This document shows, one piece after another, positions 26,184-35,463 of a stretch of 64,000 bases of DNA (positions within the stretch are counted from its first letter, which is position 1; each line of letters begins with the position of its first letter). The notes beneath the pieces are model-generated. The model worked only from the letters and a program-made list of their open reading frames with translations. It did not search any database and was not told where the DNA came from. The DNA is taken from assembly GCF_009982895.1 (NCBI RefSeq), contig NZ_WXZL01000004.1:1-64000 (forward strand). The letters are read 5' to 3'. Source of the stretch: Deinococcus alpinitundrae. GTDB lineage: Bacteria > Deinococcota > Deinococci > Deinococcales > Deinococcaceae. A program made the position numbers and the translations under genes.

Positions 26184-27491
26184 TCACAGCCCGAAACGCC
26201 GGTAGATGTGATCCACCTCGCGCAGATACCAGGCCAGATCGAACGCCTCGCCGAGTTCGGTGTCGCTCAGTGGGTTGGCGGGGTCGGCGGCCAGCAGCTC
26301 GCGCAGGCCCTCGCCGGTCTCCCAGCTTCGCAGGGCGTTGCGCTGCACGATCTCGTAAGCCGCCTCGCGAGAGAGCTGCTTGTCGTCGATCAGCAGGTGC
26401 AAGACCCGCTGGCTGAACACCAGCCCGCCCAGGTCGTTGAGGTTGTGAAGCATCCGCTCTGGGAATACCACCAACCCCTCCAGCACCCCCATCAGGCGGC
26501 GGGCGGCGTAGCTGGCCAGCCCTGTCGCGTCCGGCAAGATGACCCGCTCAGCGCTCGAATGACTGATGTCGCGCTCGTGCCACAGCGGCACGTTTTCCAG
26601 CGCCGTGACCAGGTAGCCGCGCAGCAGCCGGCTCATCCCGGTCACGTTCTCGGTGAGAATCGGGTTTTTCTTGTGCGGCATACTGGAACTGCCCTTCTGA
26701 CCTTTGCCGAACGGCTCCATCGCCTCGCGCACCTCACTGCGCTGAAGGTGGCGGATTTCCACTGAAATCTTCTCTAAGGTGGTGCCAAAAATCGCCAGGG
26801 CCGACAGCACCTCGGCGTGGCGGTCGCGCGCCAGTGTCTGGTTGGTGACGGGCGCCACCTGCCAGCCCCAGGCCGCCGCCACCTGCTCTTCCACCTGCGG
26901 GCTGACGTGGGCGTAGGTGCCCACCGACCCCGAGAGCATCACCACCCGCACCCGCTCGCGGGCCGCATTCAAGCGCTCCAGATCGCGGTCCAGGGTGGTC
27001 ATCCAGTTGAGAAACTTGAGGCCGAAGGTCATCGGCTCAGCGTGAATGCCGTGGGTGCGGCCAATCGTGGGCGTGTGCTTGTACGTCACGGCCTGGGCGC
27101 GGCAGACCGCCCGCAGCGCCTCTGCATCGGCCATGATGAGACCCAGCGCCTCGTCAAGCAGCAGATTCTGGGCCGTGTCCACCACGTCGGTGCTGGTCAG
27201 ACCGTGGTGCACGAAACGGGCCGCCTCGCCGTAGCGCTCGGTCAGGGCGGTGGTGAAGGCCACGATGTCGTGGCGGGTCACGCTCTCGATCTCGGCCACC
27301 CGCACCGCGAAGGCGGCGTCGAGGGGGTCGGCGTCGGTCAGGGGCAGCAGATCGTGGTACGCGCCGGGCGGCACCTCGTCGATCTCGGCCTGCACCTTGA
27401 GGGCGCTCAGCTCGACCTTGAGCCAAGCCCGGTAGCGGCTGGCCTCACTCCACAGCTCTTTCATCTCGGGGGTCAGGTAACGGTCAATCAT
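26184..27491 (-). CDS. purB: Adenylosuccinate lyase
   Basis: 435 residues. PurB removes fumarate from adenylosuccinate and from SAICAR in purine synthesis. The fumarase/aspartase superfamily signature GSSSMPHKKNP lies near residue 270, with TSTDVVDTAQN and the catalytic His in GRTHGIHAEPMTFG upstream. Full length for the short bacterial type. TAGGCT lies 8 bases before the ATG. Confidence 0.96.
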   Translation of the reverse strand: MIDRYLTPEMKELWSEASRYRAWLKVELSALKVQAEIDEVPPGAYHDLLPLTDADPLDAAFAVRVAEIESVTRHDIVAFTTALTERYGEAARFVHHGLTSTDVVDTAQNLLLDEALGLIMADAEALRAVCRAQAVTYKHTPTIGRTHGIHAEPMTFGLKFLNWMTTLDRDLERLNAARERVRVVMLSGSVGTYAHVSPQVEEQVAAAWGWQVAPVTNQTLARDRHAEVLSALAIFGTTLEKISVEIRHLQRSEVREAMEPFGKGQKGSSSMPHKKNPILTENVTGMSRLLRGYLVTALENVPLWHERDISHSSAERVILPDATGLASYAARRLMGVLEGLVVFPERMLHNLNDLGGLVFSQRVLHLLIDDKQLSREAAYEIVQRNALRSWETGEGLRELLAADPANPLSDTELGEAFDLAWYLREVDHIYRRFGL

Positions 27492-27529
27492 CGGTGCTCA
27501 GCCTACACGCTCAGCCCGGCTCTGCAGGT

Positions 27530-28183
27530 TCAGAACTGGGCCGAGTCGTTGACGCCCACCCACAGCACCTTCACGCCCGGCACCTTGAGTGCGTCTGAGG
27601 GCAGCAGGGCGTTCCAGGCGGCGCTGAACGCCACCGCGTCGGGCAGGCCGAGCGAGCGCTGCAAGTCGTTCTGGTAATCCGAGCAGTAGCTGGCCCCCAG
27701 CGCACCGCTGAGGCTGTACATCTGGCCCGTGAGCTGCCGCACCCGGCTTTCCAGCGCCGCGAACTGGGCTGGGCGCACGCCCACGTCGAGCACCACGACG
27801 GCGTAGCGGGGCAGCAGCGCGTCGGTGGAGCGCACCCCCGCCACCTGGGTAATACCCGGCTGGTCGGCCATCTGGCCCGGCCCCAGCTTGCGGGCCAGGT
27901 GCGAACACGGTCCCCAGAAATTGGCCAGGTTGGTGGTGCGCCAGCACGGCAGCAGCAAGCTGCCCTCCGGCGCGCGGGCCAGCGCCTCGGCCACGCTCAC
28001 GAGTTTGTCCTCGGGCACCTGCCCGCTTTCCAGCAGGTTCGCCGCCCGAAGCTCGCTCCCTGCTGGAACCGCCCGAAAATTGAGGGTGCGCGGCTCGATG
28101 GCCGGAAGGCGCAGGCAACCGGAGAGCAGCAGGGCGAGCAGCGGCAAGGCCAGCAGGCGAGAGGCAAGCAGAGAACGGAGCAT
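27530..28183 (-). CDS. Lipoprotein resembling YiiX/YaeF-type (C92) permuted NlpC/P60 hydrolases
   Basis: 217 residues. A lipoprotein signal peptide ends in LLLSGC (Cys22 region). The mature part has the order typical of permuted NlpC/P60-like proteins: SH in PCSHLARKLGPGQMADQPGI (candidate catalytic His), then about 70 residues later YSLSGALGASYCSDYQNDL (candidate catalytic Cys in YCS), and a C-terminal LLPSDALKVPGVKVLWVG. The enzymatic assignment is an inference from this pattern. It follows purB upstream on the same strand and may act on lipids or peptidoglycan fragments. Confidence 0.65.
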   Translation of the reverse strand: MLRSLLASRLLALPLLALLLSGCLRLPAIEPRTLNFRAVPAGSELRAANLLESGQVPEDKLVSVAEALARAPEGSLLLPCWRTTNLANFWGPCSHLARKLGPGQMADQPGITQVAGVRSTDALLPRYAVVVLDVGVRPAQFAALESRVRQLTGQMYSLSGALGASYCSDYQNDLQRSLGLPDAVAFSAAWNALLPSDALKVPGVKVLWVGVNDSAQF

Positions 28184-28302
28184 GGCTCAGTTTGGCGCAC
28201 AGCTGTGACGTAAAGGTGACGGCGTGCTGCCCGCGTGTCAGGCAGCTCACCTTGTCGGCGTGAACAGAGGCGCGGGCTGACTGCGCCGCTACACTGATCA
28301 GC

Positions 28303-29121
28303 ATGACCACGCCGCCCGCTGAGATGGCCCCCACCGCTCTGGCCGCCTTTCTGGACACTGCCGTTGCCGCCGCCCTGGCCGCCGGGGCGATTCAGCTCGC
28401 CCGCGCCGGCCTGCCGCACGAGGTCCGGGCCAAGTCCATCTTCAGCGACCTGGTGACCGAGGTGGACGCGCTGTGCGAGGCCGAGATCCGCCGCATCATT
28501 CTGGCCGCCCACCCAGACCACGCGGTGCTGGGCGAGGAGGAAGGCCAGGCTGGAGACGGTGAATTCCTGTGGGTCGTCGATCCGCTGGACGGCACCGTAA
28601 ATTACGCGCGCGGCTACCCGGTCTACTGCGCCTCGGTGGCGCTGGAGGTGCGCGGCGTGCGGGTGGTGGGGGCCGTCTACGATCCGACCCGGCGCGAACT
28701 GTTCACCGCCTCACTCGGCGGCGGCGCGTTTCTCAACGGCGCGCGCATCCGGCCCTCCGAGACGCCCCGGTTGCAAAGCCCGGCGCTGATCTCCACGGGC
28801 TTTCCCTACAACGTGGCCGACGACGCCAGCAACCTGACCCGGCTGGGCAAGCTGCTGGCACTCGGCGTGCCGGTGCGGCGGCCCGGCGCGGCGGCGCTCG
28901 ATTTGTGCAACGTGGCCTGCGGGCGGATGGACGGCTACTGGGAGTCGGGCCTCAAGCGGTGGGACTCGGCGGCGGCCAGCTTGATCGTCGAGGAGGCGGG
29001 CGGCGTCGTCAGCGATTTGGCCGGCGCACCGACCCCCTACGGCCTGGGCATCGTGGCGGCCAACCCAGCGCTGCACGCCGAACTGCGCTCGGTCCTGGGG
29101 CACTCCGACCAACCGGAATGA
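28303..29121 (+). CDS. Inositol monophosphatase family protein
   Basis: 272 residues. The lithium-sensitive phosphatase motifs are complete: LGEEEG, WVVDPLDGTVNYARGYP (metal ligands and catalytic loop), and WDSAAASLIVEEAGGVVSDLAG near the C-terminus. The substrate could be inositol phosphate, histidinol phosphate or another sugar phosphate. TACACT lies 7 bases before the ATG. It overlaps the next gene by four bases. Confidence 0.92.
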   Translation: MTTPPAEMAPTALAAFLDTAVAAALAAGAIQLARAGLPHEVRAKSIFSDLVTEVDALCEAEIRRIILAAHPDHAVLGEEEGQAGDGEFLWVVDPLDGTVNYARGYPVYCASVALEVRGVRVVGAVYDPTRRELFTASLGGGAFLNGARIRPSETPRLQSPALISTGFPYNVADDASNLTRLGKLLALGVPVRRPGAAALDLCNVACGRMDGYWESGLKRWDSAAASLIVEEAGGVVSDLAGAPTPYGLGIVAANPALHAELRSVLGHSDQPE

Positions 29122-29294
29122 ACAGCCGCGTCGTGGGATGGATGGTGGCGCTGCTGGTGCTGCTCAACGTGGGCGGGGCCGCCTCGGTGCTGCTGAGCCT
29201 GGGGCGCGGCGACTGGGGCGGCCTGGGCACCCTGGCCTGGGTGCTGGGGCTGGATGTGGCCGGTTTCTGGTTGCTGCGGCAACTGAGAGACTAA
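29118..29294 (+). CDS. Small membrane protein coupled to the inositol monophosphatase gene
   Basis: 58 residues with two predicted membrane helices (GWMVALLVLLNVGGAASVLL and LAWVLGLDVAGFWLL). The start overlaps the stop of the phosphatase gene (ATGA at 29118-29121), so it is translationally coupled. Function unknown. Confidence 0.7.
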   Translation: MNSRVVGWMVALLVLLNVGGAASVLLSLGRGDWGGLGTLAWVLGLDVAGFWLLRQLRD

Positions 29295-29405
29295 ACTGAG
29301 GAGTGTGGCGGCCAACGCCTCCAGCACGCTGTATCCTACCGGCCTCCCCTTCGTTGTTTTCGATCTCTGAACCACTTCATTTTCACGGTAAGGGAGGGCG
29401 TCTCG

Positions 29406-32400
29406 TTGGCCTCGGACATGCTGCAAGCTCTGGTTCGCCGTGTGGAGCGCACTTGCTCACGCCGGGGCCGCCTGGCGCTGGGACTGGTGGGTGAACCGGG
29501 CATCGGCAAAACCCATCTGGGTCACCAGTTGATGGCCGGGGTGGACGCCTTCAAATTGACGCTGCCTGCCCGCGCCTACGAAACGGGATTCGCTGCGCTG
29601 CGCCGAGTTCAAGACGGACCGGTGTGGGCGCAGCGCACCCTGGAGCGCAGTCTGGCCGGACAGTCGGTGGAGGCGGGGGGGCTGGCCAGCGCCGTCGGCG
29701 CTCTGCTGGGTAAAGTCGCTCCGGCAGTGGTCTGGGCCGAGGATTTTCACGAGGTGGGTGAACAAGCGGCGGAGTTCTGGACAGCGCTGGCCCGCAGTTT
29801 GCCAGCGGGCCTGGGCGTGGCGCTGATTCTCAGCAGCCGCACGCCGCTGCCCGACACCTTCAGTGAGCAGCGCCTGACGCCGCTGAGCCAGACCGAGGCC
29901 CGCGAACTTCTCGCTGAGCAAGCGGGCGGGCCGCTGCCCCCGGCGGCACTGAAGTGGATCGAAGCGCGTGGGCACGGCAATCCGCTGTTTCTGATGGAAT
30001 TTTTCCGCTTCCTCAGCCGCAGCGGAGCACTCTACCGGGACGCCGCTGAAGGGCGCTGGCACTGGCGTGAGCCGCACACGGCGGCGCTGCCGATGGGTGT
30101 GGAAGCCTTGATCGCCGAGCATCTGGCCCGCCTGTCGTCCGGAACGAACCACCCGCACGCCGAGCGCTTGCTGGGTCTGTGGGCGCTGTGGGACAGTGCT
30201 TTGCCCGCAGAAGCGCTGAGCGTTGAGCTGGCCGCACACCTCAGCGGACTGAGTGCGGCGCAGAGTGCCGCGCTCGACGCCGTGGGGCAAGCCAGCGGCG
30301 TGCGCACCGCTGAGGGCTTTGCCCACCCCCTGTTTCGGGAAGTGGCGCTGCGGGAGTTACCTCAGTCCACCCGGCGCGAACTGGCCCGCCGCTGTGCAGA
30401 GGCCCTGACGGATCAGCCGGAGCAGGCCGCCGCGTTTCTGAAGTGGGCCGAGTGGCCGGCGGCTGAGGTCGCGGCGCGGCTCAGCAGCGCCCTCGGCGCG
30501 GCCCAGGCGCGGGGTGCGCTGCGGCGCGTGGCGACTTACCTGGACGCCCTGGTGGATGTGGTATCCCCCCAGGAGCGGGCCGGGGCCGCCCTGGCCGCCG
30601 CTGCGGCGCTGCAGCCCATTCATACCGAACACGCCCTGACCCGCGCCCGCCAGGCCCAGGCGCTTGAGCCGGGCAGCCCGGAGGCGCTTTACTTATGCGC
30701 CCGCTTGCTGGCCCAGACGGGACGCGGACAGGAAGCCGAGCGGCTGCTGAGCGAGGCCCCAAGCCCCATCAGCCTTCAACCCAAGTACTGGGCGACCTTG
30801 CTGGAAACGCGGGTCAGCGCGGCGGATTTCAGCGGGGTCATGCAGGTCTGGCAGGCCCACGCGGCCGAGCTGGAACGCTGGCCACTGCTTCAGACTGGGG
30901 TGGCGCTGGCCCGCGTGCGGCTGGGCGAGCCTGAGGCGGCGGTGGCGGGCATTCGGGAGGCACTGGGCCGCAGCACGGATGCGGGCGAACAGGTCGCGCT
31001 GCTGCACGCACTGTCGCGGGCGCAGATTGCCCAGGCCGATCCCGAGATGCTCAGCAGCATGGGCCGCGCCCTGGAGATTGCCGCTGAGGCGGGCCTGAAC
31101 GGGCCGCGCACCGAGATCCTGCTTGACCGGACGCGGGTGCTGACCTGGGCAGCCCAGCTGCGCGGCGCGGCGGCAGACGCCAGCGAGGCGGTTCGTCTGG
31201 CCGAGGCCCACGGCGACTTGCGGTTACTGGCCCGCGCCCAGAGCGACCTGGCCAATTGCCTGACGAATCTCGGCGAGTTTGAGCAGGCCGAGGAATTGCT
31301 GCTGGCGGCCCTGGAGGTCCTCGGCAGCGAAGAGGCTTCACGCTACACCGTGCTGACCCAGCTGTATTTGACCAACCTGTATCTGGAATGGGCCAGACCG
31401 CCGGACGCCCTGTTGGCGGTGCGCCACGCCCGCAGGACCTTGAAGCTGGCCCGCGAGGTTCACGACACGGCCTTCTTGACCTGGATGCTGAGCATCGTCG
31501 CCTGGGCCGAAGCGGTTCACGGCGACCTCGAGCGTGCCGAGGCCCTGATCGAGGAGGGCGAAACGCTGATACGCCGCAGCAGCCAGCGCGCCACCCAGCC
31601 GTTTTACTCGTTTGCACGCGGCTTTGTGCTGGAGCGCCAGCAGCACCCCGAAGCCGCCGCCGAGATGTTTGACACCGCTTACCAGCAAGCCGCCGCGCTG
31701 CGAATGCTGAACTACGCCGAGCGCTTCGGCCTGGAAGCGGACCGGCTGCGCGGCGACCGGGCGCGGGCCGAGACACGGCTGGCCTTTTTTCAGGACCATC
31801 AGCTGCTGGGAGCGGCCCACACCGCCCTGATTTATTTTCCGCCGCTTCAGGGCACGGCCAGCCCGTCGCCTGCGCCGAGTGCCCCGCTGCGCCTCGAGGT
31901 GCTGGGCGAGGTGAGGGTGACGCTGGCTGGGCAGCCGCTGGCCTTCAACTCTCCCCGCGGGCTGCGCCTGCTGGTACGGTTGCTGGAAGCGCGGCTGGCG
32001 GGGCGTCCGGGCCTGGCGCAGGCTGAGCTGCTCGACCTGCTCTACCCCGACGATGATCCGCAGCGCGCCGCGGCCAAACTGCGTCAGCAAGTCCACCGCC
32101 TGCGCTCGGTGCTGGGCGCGAGCAGCATCGTGGGCCGCCAGAGCTCTCTGGGAAGCGCTGACGGCTACGCTCTGGGCGAGCTCAGCAGCGACGCCGAGGA
32201 CTTTCTCAAGACCCGTGAGCCGCAGCTCTGGCGCGGCGCATACCTGGCTGGCCTTGACGACGACCTCTCCAGCGCCCGCGACGTACTGCTCTACGGCCTG
32301 CGCAGCGCGGCCTTCACCGCCGGGACCCACGACCCCCGCGAGGCTGCGCGGCTGGGGCGCATCGTGCTGGAGATGGAACCCTTTGATTGGCCCGCGCTCT

Positions 32401-32552
32401 CCATGACGCTGACCAGCTTGCGTGAGAGCGGCGAGATCATGGCCCTGCTTTCGGTGTACGCCGAGGTTCGTCAGCGCTGCGCCCTGATCGGTGAGCGGCT
32501 GCCCGAAACCTGGGAAGATTTTTTGGAAACCCAGCAGATGAGTGTTCTCTGA
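29406..32552 (+). CDS. AAA/BTAD-domain transcriptional activator
   Basis: 1048 residues from a TTG start, chosen because GGGAGGG lies 7 bases before it (ATG 29418 is too far from that site). Order: an AAA/STAND ATPase domain with Walker A GEPGIGKT (29-36) and a WAEDFHE Walker B near 105; a long region of TPR-like helical repeats (about 340-800); a winged-helix OmpR/SARP-like DNA-binding domain (about 815-900, LEVLGEVRVTLAGQPLAF); and a C-terminal BTAD domain. This is a signal-responsive activator built like MalT/AfsR but with the DNA-binding domain at the C-terminus. The genes just downstream, a monooxygenase and a lipoprotein, are plausible targets. Confidence 0.85.
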   Translation: MASDMLQALVRRVERTCSRRGRLALGLVGEPGIGKTHLGHQLMAGVDAFKLTLPARAYETGFAALRRVQDGPVWAQRTLERSLAGQSVEAGGLASAVGALLGKVAPAVVWAEDFHEVGEQAAEFWTALARSLPAGLGVALILSSRTPLPDTFSEQRLTPLSQTEARELLAEQAGGPLPPAALKWIEARGHGNPLFLMEFFRFLSRSGALYRDAAEGRWHWREPHTAALPMGVEALIAEHLARLSSGTNHPHAERLLGLWALWDSALPAEALSVELAAHLSGLSAAQSAALDAVGQASGVRTAEGFAHPLFREVALRELPQSTRRELARRCAEALTDQPEQAAAFLKWAEWPAAEVAARLSSALGAAQARGALRRVATYLDALVDVVSPQERAGAALAAAAALQPIHTEHALTRARQAQALEPGSPEALYLCARLLAQTGRGQEAERLLSEAPSPISLQPKYWATLLETRVSAADFSGVMQVWQAHAAELERWPLLQTGVALARVRLGEPEAAVAGIREALGRSTDAGEQVALLHALSRAQIAQADPEMLSSMGRALEIAAEAGLNGPRTEILLDRTRVLTWAAQLRGAAADASEAVRLAEAHGDLRLLARAQSDLANCLTNLGEFEQAEELLLAALEVLGSEEASRYTVLTQLYLTNLYLEWARPPDALLAVRHARRTLKLAREVHDTAFLTWMLSIVAWAEAVHGDLERAEALIEEGETLIRRSSQRATQPFYSFARGFVLERQQHPEAAAEMFDTAYQQAAALRMLNYAERFGLEADRLRGDRARAETRLAFFQDHQLLGAAHTALIYFPPLQGTASPSPAPSAPLRLEVLGEVRVTLAGQPLAFNSPRGLRLLVRLLEARLAGRPGLAQAELLDLLYPDDDPQRAAAKLRQQVHRLRSVLGASSIVGRQSSLGSADGYALGELSSDAEDFLKTREPQLWRGAYLAGLDDDLSSARDVLLYGLRSAAFTAGTHDPREAARLGRIVLEMEPFDWPALSMTLTSLRESGEIMALLSVYAEVRQRCALIGERLPETWEDFLETQQMSVL

Positions 32553-32683
32553 GCCCACACAACCGTTGACCTGAAGAACCAACTTAGGAGCCGCCGCAGA
32601 CAGCATCGGCCGCGGCGCTGCGGGGGTGTCACGGGCATGTCACCGCCGCCCATTAGGCTTGGCGCAGTTCAAAACGCAGCTGT

Positions 32684-32700
32684 TGACCGCACAGCGGTCA
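32684..32700. promoter_or_regulatory. Palindrome upstream of the monooxygenase gene
   Basis: TGACCGC-ACA-GCGGTCA, a perfect 7+7 inverted repeat. It overlaps TTGACC (32683-32688), which has a 17-base spacer to CTTCAT (32706-32711) and could be a -35. Candidate regulator site. Confidence 0.5.
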
Positions 32701-32759
32701 GCTCCCTTCATCCAACGGTCGGTCGTGGGTGGCTGCCTTTTGGCTGCCGCGTTCCCGCA

Positions 32760-32773
32760 ACATCAGCTGATGT
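32760..32773. promoter_or_regulatory. Second palindrome upstream of the monooxygenase gene
   Basis: ACATCAGCTGATGT, a perfect 14-base palindrome, lies 31 bases before the start codon and is directly followed by GTTGACC, the same heptamer that begins the first palindrome's surroundings (TGTTGACC occurs at both places). Confidence 0.45.
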
Positions 32774-32803
32774 GTTGACCCTCTGCTTCAAAGGAGAACC
32801 GAA

Positions 32804-34051
32804 ATGAGAAGTGTAGCGATTATCGGCGCAGGACAAGCGGGCCTTCAACTGGCGCTGGGCCTGCAATCTCAGGGTTACCGCGTCACAGTGGTCAGTGACC
32901 GCAGCGCCGAGCAACTGGAGACGGGCCGGATCATGAGTACCCAGGCCCTCTTTCACGACGCCTGCGCCACCGAGCGCGCCCAGGGCCTCGATTTCTGGTC
33001 CTCGCAGTGTCCGCCGATCGAGGGGATCGCCGTGAACGTGTCGCCGCCCGGCGCTCGGGGTCAGCCTGCCCTGTCGTTCGCCGCCCGCCTGGATCAGCCT
33101 GCCTACAGCGTCGATCAGCGGCTCAAGTTCGGGGCCTGGCTGCGCGAATTTGAGCGGCGCGGCGGCGCGGTCCTGATTGAGCAAGCCGACATCCAGCGCA
33201 CCGACCTGCTCAGCGCTGAGCACGACCTGACGCTGATTGCCAGCGGCAAAGGCGATCTGGGCCGCTTGTTTGAGAACGATCCCCAGCGCAGCCCCTTTCA
33301 CGCTCCCCAGCGCCATCTGGCCCTGGCCTACCTCAAGTCGGCGCGGCCCAGAGCGGGTCACAGCGCGGTGAGTTTCACCCTGATTCCGGGTGCGGGCGAA
33401 ATCTTTGTGCTGCCGGGGCTGACCCGCACCGCCCAGGGCCACACCCAGCCTTACGAAAATGTCTTGATCGAGGCCGTGCCCGGCGGCTCCTTAGACGTGT
33501 TCGGGGGTGTGCGTGAGCCACAAGAACACCTAAGGCTGATGCTCGAGTTGCTGCGCGAGTACTGTCCGTGGGACTACGACCGCCTCAAGGACGCCGAACT
33601 CACTGACGAGCAGGCCACCCTGAGCGGCAAAGTCACGCCGCAGGTGCGCCGCCCGGTGGCCCGCTTGCCGTCGGGCCGCTGCGTCCTGGGTCTGGGCGAC
33701 ACCCTGGTGATCAACGATCCCATCACCGGCCAGGGCGCGGGCAGTGCGGCCAAAGCGGCGGCGCTGTACCAGGAACGGATCATCTGGCGGGGCCAGCAGC
33801 CGTTTGACCGCGTCTGGATGGAACAGACCTTCGAGGAGTACTGGAGCTACGCCCGCTACGTCACCCGCTGGACCAATGCCATGCTCGGCCCGCCGCCGCC
33901 GCACATTCTGGCGGTGCTGAACGCGGCCCAGTCGCGCCCAGGGTTGGCCCACGCCTTTGTCAATGCCTTCAATCACCCGCCGCAGTTTTTTCCCTGGTTG
34001 GAGCACCCCTCGGAAGCCGAGCGCCTGATCGAGCAGCACCAGGTGGCCTAG
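32804..34051 (+). CDS. Styrene/indole monooxygenase-like flavoprotein (StyA type)
   Basis: 415 residues, group E flavoprotein monooxygenase fold. The FAD-binding GAGQAG loop is at residues 8-13, followed by the substrate-domain stretch GRIMSTQALFHDACATERAQGLDFW and the C-terminal GDTLVINDPITGQGAGSAAKAA that closes the FAD site. StyA enzymes epoxidise styrene or indole with FADH2 from a separate reductase, StyB; no reductase gene is adjacent, so the electron donor is unknown. AAAGGAG lies before the ATG. The gene follows the BTAD activator, with two palindromes in the 250-base gap between them. Confidence 0.88.
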   Translation: MRSVAIIGAGQAGLQLALGLQSQGYRVTVVSDRSAEQLETGRIMSTQALFHDACATERAQGLDFWSSQCPPIEGIAVNVSPPGARGQPALSFAARLDQPAYSVDQRLKFGAWLREFERRGGAVLIEQADIQRTDLLSAEHDLTLIASGKGDLGRLFENDPQRSPFHAPQRHLALAYLKSARPRAGHSAVSFTLIPGAGEIFVLPGLTRTAQGHTQPYENVLIEAVPGGSLDVFGGVREPQEHLRLMLELLREYCPWDYDRLKDAELTDEQATLSGKVTPQVRRPVARLPSGRCVLGLGDTLVINDPITGQGAGSAAKAAALYQERIIWRGQQPFDRVWMEQTFEEYWSYARYVTRWTNAMLGPPPPHILAVLNAAQSRPGLAHAFVNAFNHPPQFFPWLEHPSEAERLIEQHQVA

Positions 34052-34112
34052 CGGTAGCGGCCTGCCCCTGACCGTCCACGGCCACCGCCCCTTGCCATGA
34101 AGGAGTTTGACC

Positions 34113-35378
34113 ATGAAAATGACCCGTAACGCCCTGATCTGCAGCGTCCTGATCAGTGTCCTGGCCGTGTCGTGTGGCAGCACCGCGCCGCCGATCACCC
34201 CGCCCGACAGCGACTTTACTGCGCCCGCCGACACCACCCTGTCGCCCGACACCCGCGTCCTGACGTCCGCCGCCCGCACAGCGCTGGTCTACGCTTCTGC
34301 CGACCTCAGCGTGCTGCGCTTCCAGGACGCCGGCCTCAACTTTGCGCCGGGGCAGATTCTGGTGTCCGAAGACACTGCCGTCATTCCCGACGGAATGTTG
34401 CGCCGGGTGCTGTCTGTCAAGGCTGTCGGGAACCTCACCGAACTGCAAACCGAGCAGGCCAGCTTGGAAGACGCCATCGAGAACGGCGACCTGCAAGCAG
34501 TCGAGCCGCTGAGCCTGGACGACATCGAGGAGCGGACCATCGCCACCGAAGGTGTGGAGGTCCTGATCAACGGACAGCCCCTCCCGCCCCTCATCCCGCA
34601 AGGTCTGGGCCACCCCGCCGCGTCCCTGACACCCCAGGCGACCAAGACCGTCGGCAAACTGGAACTCAAGATCAAGGACAAAGTGCTGTGTCAGCTTGAC
34701 GGCGACAGCAAAGTGGTCATGAACGGCTCGTTTTACGCCGACTTCAAGGTGTTTGCCAGCGCCAAATTGAAATTGTTCAAGCTCAAACACTTTGACGCGG
34801 GCGTGGAGATGAACGAGAAATCCACCATTCGGCTCACCGGCGAGTGCAGCAAAACCCTCTTTGAAAAGGAAGTCGAGCTGGCCCGCTTCAAGATGCGGGT
34901 CAGAACCTACTGGATCGGCCCGGTGCCGATCGTGGTGCGCCCTGAAGTCGTGATGACGGCGGGTGCGAACGGCAAAATCTCGGCCAAGGTGGACTTCACC
35001 GCCACCCACGAGTTTCATGCCCGCTACGGCGTCAAGTGGGACAAAGGCGACGGCTGGAACTGGATTAACGAAAAAAGTCAGTCCTTTACCTTCACGCCGC
35101 CCAAGTTCTCGGTCAGCCTCAACGCCGAAGGCTACATCGGGGCGCGCGCGGGCCTGCGCTTTTACGGCCTGGCCTCGGCCTTCGTGCACCCCAAAATCTT
35201 CGCCGAGTTCGATGCCAGCGTGACTGCGCCGCAAAATACCTACAAGTGGGGCCTTGACGCCGGATTCCGGGTGGGCGTGGGCGCGGAGGCCAGCTTGTTT
35301 GGCCGTGAACTGGGCAAGGTGGAAAAAGACCTGGTGGAGTTCCGCAAAACGCTGGCCTCGGGGTCGGGCAAGCTCTAA
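34113..35378 (+). CDS. Predicted lipoprotein, hypothetical
   Basis: 421 residues. The start at ATG 34113 is supported by AGGAG seven bases upstream. A lipoprotein-type signal (VLAVSC, Cys around 22) precedes a mostly beta-rich mature region with many alternating Lys/Asp and aromatic residues (FTFTPPKFSVSLNAEGYIGARAGLRFYG), which suggests a beta-sandwich or beta-barrel-like outer-envelope protein. No family recognised. It lies 61 bases after the monooxygenase gene and is followed by a strong terminator, so these genes probably form one unit. Confidence 0.72.
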   Translation: MKMTRNALICSVLISVLAVSCGSTAPPITPPDSDFTAPADTTLSPDTRVLTSAARTALVYASADLSVLRFQDAGLNFAPGQILVSEDTAVIPDGMLRRVLSVKAVGNLTELQTEQASLEDAIENGDLQAVEPLSLDDIEERTIATEGVEVLINGQPLPPLIPQGLGHPAASLTPQATKTVGKLELKIKDKVLCQLDGDSKVVMNGSFYADFKVFASAKLKLFKLKHFDAGVEMNEKSTIRLTGECSKTLFEKEVELARFKMRVRTYWIGPVPIVVRPEVVMTAGANGKISAKVDFTATHEFHARYGVKWDKGDGWNWINEKSQSFTFTPPKFSVSLNAEGYIGARAGLRFYGLASAFVHPKIFAEFDASVTAPQNTYKWGLDAGFRVGVGAEASLFGRELGKVEKDLVEFRKTLASGSGKL

Positions 35379-35390
35379 GAATTTAAGATG

Positions 35391-35426
35391 AAGTCGCGTC
35401 TAGCCTGCCTGTGCTAGACGCGACTT
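35391..35426. terminator. Rho-independent terminator
   Basis: Perfect 14-base-pair stem AAGTCGCGTCTAGC / GCTAGACGCGACTT with an 8-base loop, 12 bases after the lipoprotein stop. Confidence 0.9.
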
Positions 35427-35463
35427 TACTGGAACAAATGGAGGGGAAGGGAGGTGATTCTGG

